Source of the DNA: Hofstenia miamia
Taxonomy: Eukaryota; Xenacoelomorpha; Acoela
Reading direction: 5' to 3'
Assembly (NCBI GenBank): GCA_004352715.1
Contig: SCFE01000009.1
Coordinates: 804,129 to 868,128 of the forward strand
DNA length: 64,000 nucleotides
The notes under the pieces were generated by a model. The model ran no database searches. It saw nothing but the letters and a program-made list of their open reading frames with translations, and was not told the DNA's origin. The position numbers and the translations under genes were made by a program. Positions 35,946 to 46,228 of the stretch are shown here, one piece after another. The stretch's first letter is position 1. The number at the start of each line of letters is the position of its first letter.

Positions 35946-37099
35946 TGTAGCATCATCCAAAAAAGGCAACTAAAAGCTGAATAACGTCGAATGATTATCA
36001 ATTGAAATTAATTGTAAAAAATTTAGTTAATGAACTTTAGTTTATTTTTGTAAAATGCAACTAAGATTTAATATTGGTCAAAATAAGAAACTTGTTAGCC
36101 GATCAAGAGGTAATTGACAAATTAAATTGAGCAAACTAACGCTTACGTATGAACAGCCATATTGGCAGACGAATCATTTGAATTTTAAAATCGGCAGGTA
36201 CTTTTTGTAGAAATTTTATAAATAGCTTTGATTCAACCATAATTTTGATGAACAATAAATTCTTCGGAGTTTATTTAATTTTCATTTCTACTTTATCTGG
36301 TTTGATTATTTAATTAAATGTGCAGCTAGGCAAGTTGTGTTTAGTAGTGGCTGGAATCCATCACGGGATCGATTCTAGGGTCTTTGTGCCAGTCACGAAA
36401 GTGCACCTATGTTACGGTTAGGAGTTTTTCGATTCTTGCCTAGTCTGACTACCGATCAACACATGTAAGAAATAATCAATGCCTGAAACGACTGGATAGT
36501 CGACACTTAGGGATATTTATATATTCTTAAATGTAGGAGACTCGACTATAATTGACTCGATAAATGACCTCACATGTAATACTATTAAATGTAGGTATAG
36601 GAAACTGCAAGTTTGTTATCTGTATAATTAAGCCGATAGTTTTACGGTAATGGCTATGTTAGTTATATTATTACATGCAGTTAGTGTCAATGCCCGGTTG
36701 CTTTATTAAATAAAAACAACAAACACTTTACAACTCTGAGCTTAAGTCAGTTACAACTTTACTTGAGTGCACACACCGAGCTAACATAGGGCATACATAA
36801 TTAATCCCAGTTGAGCTGAGATGGTGATGTGGACTCAACCATCGTTCCAGAAGAGGAGGAGCTGTGTTGTGGAGATCGGCTTCGGGCAGGAGCCCATGGA
36901 ACAACCGAAGAGGAAACATCATACTGCCCAGTCACCTAAACAGTGATGGTTATTACCTGAGTACTTAATTAACGTAACTAGTTAATAAGAAAGAGAAATT
37001 TGATGGATCAACAAATGGGTAACACCTCACCCGCAGTTTACTAAGCATCCCTTAACAGTGATTAAACACGGCGTAACAAGCTAGGTGGAGGATGTTACA
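35946..37099 (+). repeat. Gypsy family 1 5' LTR
   Basis: 1154 bp, TGTAGCATCATCC to GGATGTTACA. U3 block GCCATATTGGCAGA at about 36157, TATAAATAG at 36217-36225 and AATAAA at 36254-36259. It is followed directly by a primer-binding site and then gag. The solo LTR at 53245-54397 is almost identical, differing at only a handful of positions, so the family was recently active. Promoter role is inferred from the TATA position. Confidence 0.95.
36217..36225 (+). promoter_or_regulatory. LTR TATA box
   Basis: TATAAATAG about 270 bp into the LTR. The same word follows the U3 block at a similar distance in the other family 1-type LTRs, which supports use as the core promoter. Confidence 0.6.
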
Positions 37100-37115
37100 T
37101 GGCGACCGTGACAAC
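37100..37115 (+). promoter_or_regulatory. Primer-binding site, tRNA-Arg-like
   Basis: TGGCGACCGTGACAAC starts at the first base after the LTR. Its complement ends in CCA and has the form of a tRNA 3' end; from memory the acceptor sequence GACCGTG fits a tRNA-Arg. The minus copy at 42641-42656 has one change (TGGCGACCATGACAAC). Confidence 0.75.
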
Positions 37116-37318
37116 TAAAGAACAAAGTCAACGGAGAGGAAACAATACAGCGATACTTCTTTAAAGACTTAACTACTCAAAGAAAAGTGAAGAGGAAGCA
37201 ACGGAGCAGCGACCAAAAAATACAAAGTCAGCAAAGGCAGAAAACTTCAACCGCAACAGGTGCAAATTGGACCCCTGAATCGTAACCGAACTGGAATGCC
37301 ACTACGACATTAGAAAAG

Positions 37319-39067
37319 ATGACAAATAATAAAAGCAAAAAAGGAAGCGCAAAAAAGGCGACACCAAAAACCACCACCCCTATGACGACACGATCGTCAT
37401 CCTACCCAAGAAGCTCAGAAGCCACACAAACCCCAGAGTCGACAAGACATGAATCGTCGTCTGAACCAGGAACCCCGGAAATAATGGAAATTCTAAGAAA
37501 GAACAACGAAACAGAGAAGCTACTACGAGAGGAAATTGGTCTGTTAACGAAAAGAATAGAAGATATCGAGTTAGCAAGCGCGGAAACAATTAGGAATATC
37601 CAAATTGACATGGACACCAGATTGATCGAACAGAGCGAAGTGTTCCAAAGTGAAATCAAATCACTTACAAAACAGCTAACAGAATCGAATAGCAGATTTC
37701 TCGAACAAAACCAGCTATTGCAAGACAAGAATAAGATGTTAGAAAGGACAAATCGGCAGTTGATACAGGATAATGACATACAAGCCGCTGAGATATCACA
37801 ACTCAAAAGTCAAATAGCTCGACTCGAGGCAAACAGAGATGAACAATCTGCACACTTACAACATGACTTGATGGAAATAGAAAACAGGCGATTGGTCGAA
37901 GACAAGGATCTGAGACAGGAAGAAATAGCTCAACTAAAAGACAGGGTGAGACTACTGCAGCTGAACAAAGATGAACAGGAAAAAATACAATCCCACAATT
38001 TCCAATTGATGAGCAGAAAAGAACGAGAGTTACGAACTTCACCAACTCAGGACAACATATCGGAGGACTCATCGGAAGATGAAAATGAAATGGAGAAGAG
38101 AAAATTTGTTGAAGAAATCAAAGAAGCAATAACTGCGCAGTTACGGAAAGAAGAAGCAACAACAAGAAACATGAAGCCGAAATATAACAATTCGATATTA
38201 AACCAGGAGGTGGGAAATGATATGATCCCCTGCAAGGCTACGCTACCAAAATTCAACTGCAGAGTAGACGGCTATAATCCAACGTTCGGAGAATGGCTCC
38301 AGATGTTCGAGCTGACAATGGCGGAGAGAAAGGTAAGCCAACACTCAGCAGCGGCAAGATTTCCCTTATATCTGACAGGGGCGGCAGCGCAGCATTACCT
38401 GCTGTTAGATCCTGAGACAAAAACAGATTATAAACTATTAATTGGTGATTTCTTAGAATACTACGGAAACGAAAGTTTTAAAAACCAATACCGGATAATC
38501 TTAAATGGGACAAAGATGAAAAAAACTGATGATATCCGCAACTACATACAACAAGTCGAAAGACTAGTAACACTTAGCTCAAGGGAAAACCAATATTCGA
38601 AGTACGATCTCTTTTCGCACATTTGTAAGGGGATGCCCGATAACATCAGAGCACAGTTTGAGATCAAATGCGACGTAGACGACAAACTGGAAAGAATGAT
38701 AAGAAAAGCAGTAGATATACAAGCGACAATCGAAAACAACGCAAGGATAAATGAAAAAGCAGCCTGGCATAGGGAAGCGCCAAACTGGAGGAACAACCTC
38801 AAGCCGAAAAATACAACGAAACCATATGAGGCTGACAAACAAGAGAAGACAATAAAAATAAAGACTAGAGACGGAAAAACGAAGAAGGTTCGTGAGAAAG
38901 ACATCAAATGTTACAACTGTGGGAAAAAAGGGCACAGGAAAGATGAGTGCCACAAACAAATAAACATGATCGGAGAAGAACAGGGGTACTTCGAAGAAGA
39001 AGATCTGATAGAATCAGAAGTGGAAACAAACGAAGAACCCCAAACGGAAGAGGAATCGGAAAACTAA
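37319..39067 (+). CDS. gag: Ty3/Gypsy Gag polyprotein, intact
   Basis: 582 residues from an ATG. A basic, Ser/Thr-rich N-terminus (1-50) is followed by a long glutamine/glutamate-rich coiled-coil region (about 55-255). A capsid-like domain (about 300-465) includes FGEWLQMFELTMAERKVS and NYIQQVERLVTL. One CCHC zinc knuckle, CYNCGKKGHRKDEC, has Cys531, Cys534, His539 and Cys544. It forms the particle core and binds the element RNA. The coiled coil upstream of the capsid is unusually long for a Gypsy Gag. The stop overlaps the pol frame by about 120 nt in the -1 frame. It lies about 220 bp after the 5' LTR, presumably transcribed from it. Decayed relatives lie at 25.4-28.4 kb and 41.2-42.4 kb. 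Confidence 0.95.
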   Translation: MTNNKSKKGSAKKATPKTTTPMTTRSSSYPRSSEATQTPESTRHESSSEPGTPEIMEILRKNNETEKLLREEIGLLTKRIEDIELASAETIRNIQIDMDTRLIEQSEVFQSEIKSLTKQLTESNSRFLEQNQLLQDKNKMLERTNRQLIQDNDIQAAEISQLKSQIARLEANRDEQSAHLQHDLMEIENRRLVEDKDLRQEEIAQLKDRVRLLQLNKDEQEKIQSHNFQLMSRKERELRTSPTQDNISEDSSEDENEMEKRKFVEEIKEAITAQLRKEEATTRNMKPKYNNSILNQEVGNDMIPCKATLPKFNCRVDGYNPTFGEWLQMFELTMAERKVSQHSAAARFPLYLTGAAAQHYLLLDPETKTDYKLLIGDFLEYYGNESFKNQYRIILNGTKMKKTDDIRNYIQQVERLVTLSSRENQYSKYDLFSHICKGMPDNIRAQFEIKCDVDDKLERMIRKAVDIQATIENNARINEKAAWHREAPNWRNNLKPKNTTKPYEADKQEKTIKIKTRDGKTKKVREKDIKCYNCGKKGHRKDECHKQINMIGEEQGYFEEEDLIESEVETNEEPQTEEESEN

Positions 39068-40652
39068 GTGGAGCGCCGACTCCTGAAAACCGCGCAGCAG
39101 TGATGATTATGGCGAATATGGATACAATCAATACAATGACAATATCGGTTAATGGGATAATGATAAAAGCAACCATCGATACGGGAGCGGCAACCTCAAT
39201 AATTACAGACGACTGCGCAACTAAGTTAGGATTCCTAAGAGAAGACCTCACTAAATGTAATAAGAGGCTTATCAATGCATCTGGCGAATATATCGACACT
39301 AAAGGAGTACTGGAAGCGGTGCAGTTAAGAGTGGCCAATACTACGTTCGAGCAATCACTAGTGGTAGTAGACACACATAACAACATGCTACCATACGAGA
39401 TCATCTTAGGAGATGACTTCCTCATAAAAAACAAATGTGTTATCAATTACGCGGACAGAACCATTAAAGTCAAAGAGGAAGAAATTGAGATTGAAGAAGA
39501 ACAGGGCAGAGAGAAAAAAATAGTGTTTGAATTGCAGCAAGACATTCATTTGCAGCCACATCAATGGAAGATGTACGAGATCGAAACAGATGAAGCAATC
39601 ACAGCCGATGTGATGATCTACGAAAACAAAGGAATAAATACTAAAAGAGTGTCAATGCCATCAAGCATATGTGCAGTAAAAAACGGAAAAGGCAAGATTC
39701 CAATTCTCAACCCAACAAATCGAAACGTAAACTTAAGGAAGTCACACGTCAGGATATTCGGGAAATATGTAAGATCAAACATCAGAGTGATTTGGAAAGC
39801 AATGGAAGACGAGGATGGAGCCGACGACTTGTATGGTCGATTCAAGGACTTACAAGTGGAAGCACAAAGTACTCCACATGGCCGACTCGAGGGCGAGTGG
39901 ACGAACACCATCCAAGTCGCGAGTACTCCCAAAGGCCGACTCAAGGGCACTGGGACAAAAGCAACCAACGACGAATACAAGATCCCGGACATCGAAAGCG
40001 AGGATTACCAACACCTAAGCGAAGAAGAGATGCAACTGTTGAAGAAGATGCTAAAACGACACAAACGGATATTTAACTACGGAGAAATAAGCGTAGGGCA
40101 AGCGATAGGGGAGAAACACAAGATAATAACAACCACTGACAAACCAATAAAACTCCCCTGCAGAAGAGTGCCCGAACAAATGAAGGATGAATACAATCGA
40201 ATACTGGAAGAATTGATAGACAACAAAATCATACGACCAAGCGAAAGTCCCTATGCGGCACCAACGGTGTTTGTGAAGCAGGGAGACAAATACCGGTTGT
40301 GTATAGATTTTCGGAAATTGAACGAGGTGACAAAGAAAGATTCGTATCCCCTGCCGAGAATAGAAGACATGTTATACGAAGCAAGTAAGCACAAGTACTT
40401 CACGACATTAGATCTATGCAAAGCGTATTGGCAGGTACGAATGGAAGAAAACGATATTGAAAAGACAGCATTCATAACACCATATGGGTTGTACGAATGG
40501 ATCTACATGGCGTTCAGGCTATGTAACGCACCTGCGACGTTTCAAAGGTACATAACAAAGATCCTGAAGAATAAAAAACACAGAATGGAAGAGGGCATCA
40601 ATGCATACATAGATGATATAATCGTAACAAGCGATACAATGGATGTACACAT
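38947..40652 (+). pseudogene. pol: Ty3/Gypsy Pol, protease and RT, truncated after YIDD
   Basis: Open from 38947 (preceded by TGA, no ATG), -1 relative to gag, so it must be made by frameshifting or a processed fusion; no classic slippery heptamer was seen in the overlap. Protease: TIDTGAATSIIT with Asp78-Thr79-Gly80, then IILGDDFL. Reverse transcriptase: YRLCIDFRKLNEVT, YFTTLDLCKAYWQV, NAPATFQ and catalytic YIDD (554-557). The usual FGL before the NAPATFQ motif is FRL here. Sequence similarity ends near 40652, where the frame runs into a fragment of another LTR and stops at 40692. RNase H, integrase and the 3' LTR are missing, so this copy cannot be autonomous. Confidence 0.9.
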
Positions 40653-41207
40653 AGGGTCTTTGTGCCAGATCACAAAATTGCACTTAGGTTAGGTATAGGG
40701 GTTTTTCCCTTGTTTAGTTGACCAGTGATCATTCAGTGCATGTATTAAAATTAATGAATTCAAAATACAGTTGGATGACCAAAACCTAGGTAATATATTA
40801 ATATTATTTCAGGTCCAAATTAGTGACTATAAAGTGACTAATAAAGTGACCAAGCATGTACTAATTAATAAATGGAGGTTAGGAAGCTGCTCAATATTAA
40901 AGTAATTATTAAAGCCACACATAAGTTACATTATTGAGCTGAGAGGTAGAACTCAACCAAATGGATCCTTGGTGAACAAGTGAAACTGGATGTGGAGATC
41001 AGCTTTGGGCAGACACCCATTACTGATCATTGGAGAAAATGCTGTATGGATTTGTCACATAAATAGTGAATAGTTATATCTAGTTATGCTATGTTAACAG
41101 AAATATACAAAAGCTAAACAGTATCTAGTTAGTGAATCCCTACTTGCAAAGATACAACTAATGTTATATAAGATCAATAGTAGTAATGCCTGGTAGAGGA
41201 TGTTACA
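40653..41207 (+). repeat. Family 1-type LTR (subfamily b), right part
   Basis: Begins AGGGTCTTTGTGCCAG, the LTR position where the left part (35507-35945) stopped, and ends GGTAGAGGATGTTACA. Together the two parts make one LTR of ordinary length. Confidence 0.75.
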
Positions 41208-42365
41208 TTCTGATACTCTCTGGCATTCCCTTGCAAATATGTTAGAACAAATCATATTTTGAGTATCTATTTTCCCTTGAGCTCAGCATTAGTAGTTGTT
41301 TGAATTGTTGGATGTACTGTAGTTTCATATATCATTGGTTTTTTCATTTTTGTTGCATTGAGAATTATTCAATATTGGTTCTTAAAACTCTCATTTTCAT
41401 AATAGTTTATGAAATCACTAATAAGTAGTTCATAGTTCCTCTTTATTTCTCTGTCCAATAGCAGGTAGTATTGGGAAGCTGTACCTGTCAAGCATAGTGG
41501 GAGTCTTGCTGCTACTGCTAGCTGGCTTACTTTTCTTTCTGCCATTGTTATCTCAAACATCTGTAACCATTTGACAAATATCACGTTGTATCCATCTACC
41601 CTCCCATTGAATTTGGGTAGTGTTGCTTTACAGGGTATTGTGTTGTTTGTTGTCTATTGTGATAAGATTGAATTTTTGTACTTGGGTTTGTTGTGATTCT
41701 TTATTATTTCTTCCTCTTGTAGTTGTGTTGTACTGCTTTCTTAATCTCATTTTCTGTTTCTCAGTGTCTATGTCTTCATCCAGTTCTTCATATGTTATTC
41801 TTTTGTTAGCCAGCATGTCTGGTGGTTGCAGTTTGCTCTCTATTCTTGATTGAAATTCCATTTTGTGGGTCCATATGTTCCCTTGGTTTTCTTCTTCTTA
41901 GTATGTCCTTTAGTTGCTACAGTTCTCCTGCCTGTAAATCATTGTCCTCTATTAACTGTCTGTTTTCTCTTTTCAGTTGCTGTTTCCTTTCCTGCCACTG
42001 TTGATTCTGTTCTAAGAATCTTTTGTTGGACTGAGATAATTGTTGTGTGAGGGTTTTCATCTCATTTTGAAATAGTTCACTCTGCTGATCTAGTTGCATT
42101 TCCATATTTAATTTGATTTCATTCAAGATAATTTCATTTTGTTGCTCCATCCACTTGAATTTATCTGTTAACTGCTTGATTTCATTCGTCAAGTGTGCTT
42201 CATTTTCTTGGCTCTTCTTAACATGTCAATTATCTCTTGGGGTGAGTGTAGAGACTGTAATTCCATACCAGGGGATGAGTTTTCACCAGAACAAGAAGAT
42301 GATTGTGTAGGGGTTACTATCCTGGGGGCTGCTTTCTTTGCACTGCCTTTTTTTCCTTTTGTCAT
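41208..42365 (-). pseudogene. Gypsy gag copy, minus strand, frameshifted
   Basis: Starts at ATG 42365 with MTKGKKGSAKKAAPRIVTP, then coiled-coil sequence (LNMEMQLDQQSELFQNEMK) and a capsid-like region with MFEITMAERKVSQLA and YYENESFKNQY. Frames change at least three times. It is truncated at 41208, in the capsid, where it meets an LTR of opposite orientation. Its own 5' LTR and primer site lie just upstream on the minus strand. Confidence 0.8.
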
Positions 42366-42640
42366 ATTTCTTCTTTGGTTCATAGTGGTGCCCCTTCTTG
42401 ATCACAATTCTGGGATCTTGTTGAAGTGCACTGGTTTGGGCTTAGGTAACTCTCTTTGTTGACTGGTTTACTTTTGATGTAGTTGTCCTTTGCTTAACTT
42501 CCACTCTTACTCATAGATCTTGTCACAGTGGGCAGATTGTTCCACTCAATGTTTCTTTTAATCAAAAGAAATTCTTTGTGTTCTGAGAAGAAACAACTAT
42601 CTTAACTCAGGTAAGTAAAAAAAATTCTTTTCCAAAGGTT

Positions 42641-42656
42641 GTTGTCATGGTCGCCA
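42641..42656 (-). promoter_or_regulatory. Primer-binding site, minus strand
   Basis: TGGCGACCATGACAAC on the minus strand, immediately after the LTR at 42657-43800; differs by one base from the site at 37100. Confidence 0.7.
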
Positions 42657-43800
42657 TGTAACATCCTCTACCAGGCATTATTACTGTTCATCCTTTGTTA
42701 CTCTATAACATTGGTTGTATATCTGCAGGTAAGGGTTTACTAACTAGATACTGTTTAGCTTTTGTATATTTCTGTTAACATAGCATAACTAGATTTAACT
42801 ATTCACTATTTATGTGACAAATCCATACAGCATTTTCTCCAATGATCAGTAAGGGGTGTCTGCCCAAAGCTGATCTCCACATCCAGTTTCACTTGTTCAC
42901 CAATGATCCATTTGGTTGAGTTCTGCCTCTCAGCTCAATGATGTAACTTATGTGTACCCTATCCTAGCTTGGTGTATACTCAAGACAAGACACAACTCAA
43001 CTTAGCCTCTATTTTGTAAAAGTGTTTCATGAATATGCAATCAGACTTGTTACTAGCTGCTTAATTAATATTACATGTAGCCATTACCAAAATATATTGG
43101 CTTTAATAATCAGTTTAATATTTGGCAGCTTCCTAACCTACATTTACTAATTAGTACATGCTCGGTCACTTTATCAGTCATGTTATAGTCAATAATTTGG
43201 ATCTAAAATAGTATAGATATAATTCCTAGGTTTTGGTCATCCAACTGTATTTCAAATCTATTATTTTTAATACATGTACTAAATGATTGATAGTCAACTA
43301 AATGAGAGAAAAACCCCTATACCTAACATAAGTGCACTTTCATGATCTGGCACAAAGACCCTAGAATCGATCTCATGATGGATCCAGACCACTACTAAAC
43401 ACAACTTGTTTAGCTTGACATTGTATTAAATAATCAAACCATATCAATAGAACAATGTAAGAATTCTGAATAAAATTGCTTATCAATTTCTTACAGTGTT
43501 TTGAATCTATTTATAGCAATTTTGGAAAAGTACCTGTTTATTTCAAATTTAAACACTTTGTCTGCCAATATGGTGGCTAAAAATAATGGAAGTGATTTTG
43601 CCCCTTCAGTTTTGCCAAAAGTATTATTATCAACAGATACTAATCTCTCATAGTTGACACTTATTTTTGCTTGGTTGCATAATACAAATTAATCTAAACT
43701 GATTGTATAATTTTCCAATATTTCTAATCATAATTCTTCTTCAATCATATTCTCTTGATGATTTGACATTAGCAGCATAGTTGATTTGATTGATGCTACA
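42657..43800 (-). repeat. Gypsy family 1-type LTR between ORF3 and gag
   Basis: 1144 bp; on its own strand TGTAGCATCAATC to GGATGTTACA. Downstream of it are a primer site and gag, while immediately upstream on the same strand is ORF3. So it serves as 5' LTR of one unit and abuts the 3' coding end of another, as in tandem elements formed by LTR recombination. Confidence 0.85.
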
Positions 43801-45640
43801 ATACTATGTCATGATCACCAGAAAATAGCATTACTGCTTTTGGAATATGGCTCTTGATTTCATTTTGTAGATCTTTTAGTTGCATGTGTATTCTTTTTCC
43901 TTGAGTGTACAACTGATATGGGGTTATCATCTCTTTGATGTACACCCTTTTGTGATTGTTGTTTCTCAACATGATTCCCTTTGATTTCTTGTAGTCATCA
44001 CATTGTTTTTGCTTTCTATTTCATATTAACATATGATTTATATTCATGTAAGAAATCTCTGGCAACTTTTACTTCCTTTGGCAGTCTCCATCATGGGAGA
44101 ATCATTGGTATCAATATTGTCTCCAGCAGCATGAATATTAGGATTTTTGTTTTGATTTGTCTTTCAATTTCTTTGTATGGGCCTGTTGTTATTGGCGCTG
44201 TTGCTAATCCTATTGTAGCAGGATAGTTCATTTTTCCATCTGTGATTGTGTTCCAGAATGCTTGTGTCAACCCTTGTCTGCTCAGCTTTAATCACATCTC
44301 TTCCTTTATATCTATTCTTAAGGTGATGCATTCAATGTCTATAGCCAGTTGGTTATATGGTTTAAGTAGCTCTTCTAATTCTGTTTTTGTGAACACTTCT
44401 GTAAACATTAGTTTCATTGTCATGACTGTTTGTTGCTCTTTGATTTTCAGATAGTTTCTCTCTTTAATTTCTCCAGTCTCTTTTGTTACCTTAATCTCAA
44501 CTAGAAAACATTCATTGTCCATATCAATCCCCTTGATTGTTTTAGCTGGGCTCACTTCTCCCCACTTTTCAATGTTTATTCTGTTAATTTTCTGTTGAGT
44601 TTTGGGAGACAGTAGTAATTGCAAGGATTTTAACAGTTCTCCTTCTCCATAATTTCTCTCTGTGATTTTGTCACCATTTCACAGACTTCCACCAGTTTGG
44701 TTATCCCACCTTTCTTCATCATCTCCACACTCTTTATTATTTTAGTAAATGTGCATCATGTACTATCCCTCTCATATCTTTCCATTGCTTCTTCTATTAT
44801 TTGTTGCACGTTTTTCTGTAGCACTGCATTTCTAATATCTTCTATGCTTACTAGTTTTCTTTTGATGATTTTTCTGGTTGTAATCCACAGTTGATTCTTA
44901 AACATGTTTCTGCTGTTGCTCCCCACATATGTGTTCTCATCAGTTCCTCAAATATTGTTATTTCACTCAGGAATATCCCCATCTTATTTGCCATATCCAC
45001 AATAGACATTTTTCCCATCAGGTTCTTGTTCATTATTATATGACTGATTATCTTTGTATGCTTGATTTTCTTCAGTTTTCTTCAGTAATTTCATATTTAC
45101 CCAGATCTTCTAGATTTGTTGTAAGTGTTCTTGCCTCTGTGTCAAGCTACATTTGATAAAGAGTGTATTTGTTTTTTTGACACCTTCCTTGTCTGTCATT
45201 AATTCCACTATTTTCATTTGTTTGTAGAGTTTCATAGCAATGCATGGATCTACCATTATTCTGTAAATCTGTGCCCAGTAATCTATCTGTAGATCAAATC
45301 TATTCAGCTCTGACGTTATTGTATCCATTGGTGTCTATTCTTAGGGGAATATATTTTCCATTTGAGTACAAGTATCTAATAAGTGTTTGGGAATATCCTC
45401 TATCATTGATCTTCTGATAATCACCACCTTTGCCATTCTTAATGTTTGGTCTACCTGCCTCTCAAGGTTTTTGTTATATTCCTTTTCTTTCAGCACATGT
45501 ATGATTGTCAGATTGTCTTTGTCCATATTATTTCTGGAATTTCTGCTATTTTGTCTTTGTACACAATTATAGCTTGTGTTGTTTCCAATCTGAACTCTTC
45601 ATTAAATATTATATGCACCATGCTACACATGTAGGGCCTC
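43796..45640 (-). pseudogene. Gypsy ORF3 (copy 2), runs into the LTR
   Basis: Minus-strand coding in several frames. From upstream: VLKEKEYNKNLERQVDQT (about 45495), FIKCSLTQRQEHLQQI (about 45160), IFEELMRTHMWGATAE (about 44950), LSPKTQQKINRINIEKWGE (about 44612), KLMFTEVFTKTELEELLKP (about 44410), NYPATIGLATAPITTGPY (about 44230) and RVYIKEMITPYQLYTQGKRI (about 43940). The last frame continues to GDHDIV and stops on the TAG inside the LTR's TGTAGC. Matching segments occur at 55.7-58.8 kb after integrase and at 19.9-21.9 kb. No signal peptide or membrane segment was recognised, so an envelope role is unproven. Family unknown. Confidence 0.6.
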
Positions 45641-46228
45641 TTTAGTGTTTTGTTCATGTCTCATAGGTAGCTTATTGTAGAGTCACACAGGGCCTTTTTT
45701 ATTTTATTTTTCATTTATTGGCACTCTCCTTAATTAATTTGATGCTATTACTATCATTTATTTAGTGATTCTTATTAATTTTCAGTATTTTTAACTTAGT
45801 TTCAAGTTTGTTGTAATTGTCCCCTTGATGAAAGAGTACATTTAATTGCTCATTTAATTTGTGAGGGAAAGAATTGAATTTTGTAAAACAGAAAATATTT
45901 ACCTTTTTTCTGTATAAAATAGAGAACTTACTGTAATCAATCATCAAATAAATCTCATTCTCACTGGATAACATTTGCTTTTTTATCTCATATTATACCT
46001 TTAACATTTTTAGCATTGGTATTAATATGATAATATACTTGTAAGATCTGGTGATAATGTGGGAGGAACTCCACTGTGCCTGGGGCAATAACTCACTCCT
46101 TGACAGATGTGAGCCCATATTGTAGTCAATTAATGGCTATGTATAGGCATAGGGAATAAAAGAACTACAAATTCAATCAATTGTACATGCACATACCATC
46201 ACACTATGCAAATATATTATGCTGTTGG

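Noticed and set aside
37380-40076. Several antisense and alternate-frame ORFs opposite gag and pol
   Set aside because: They are shadows of the purine-rich retroelement genes; composition alone explains their openness.
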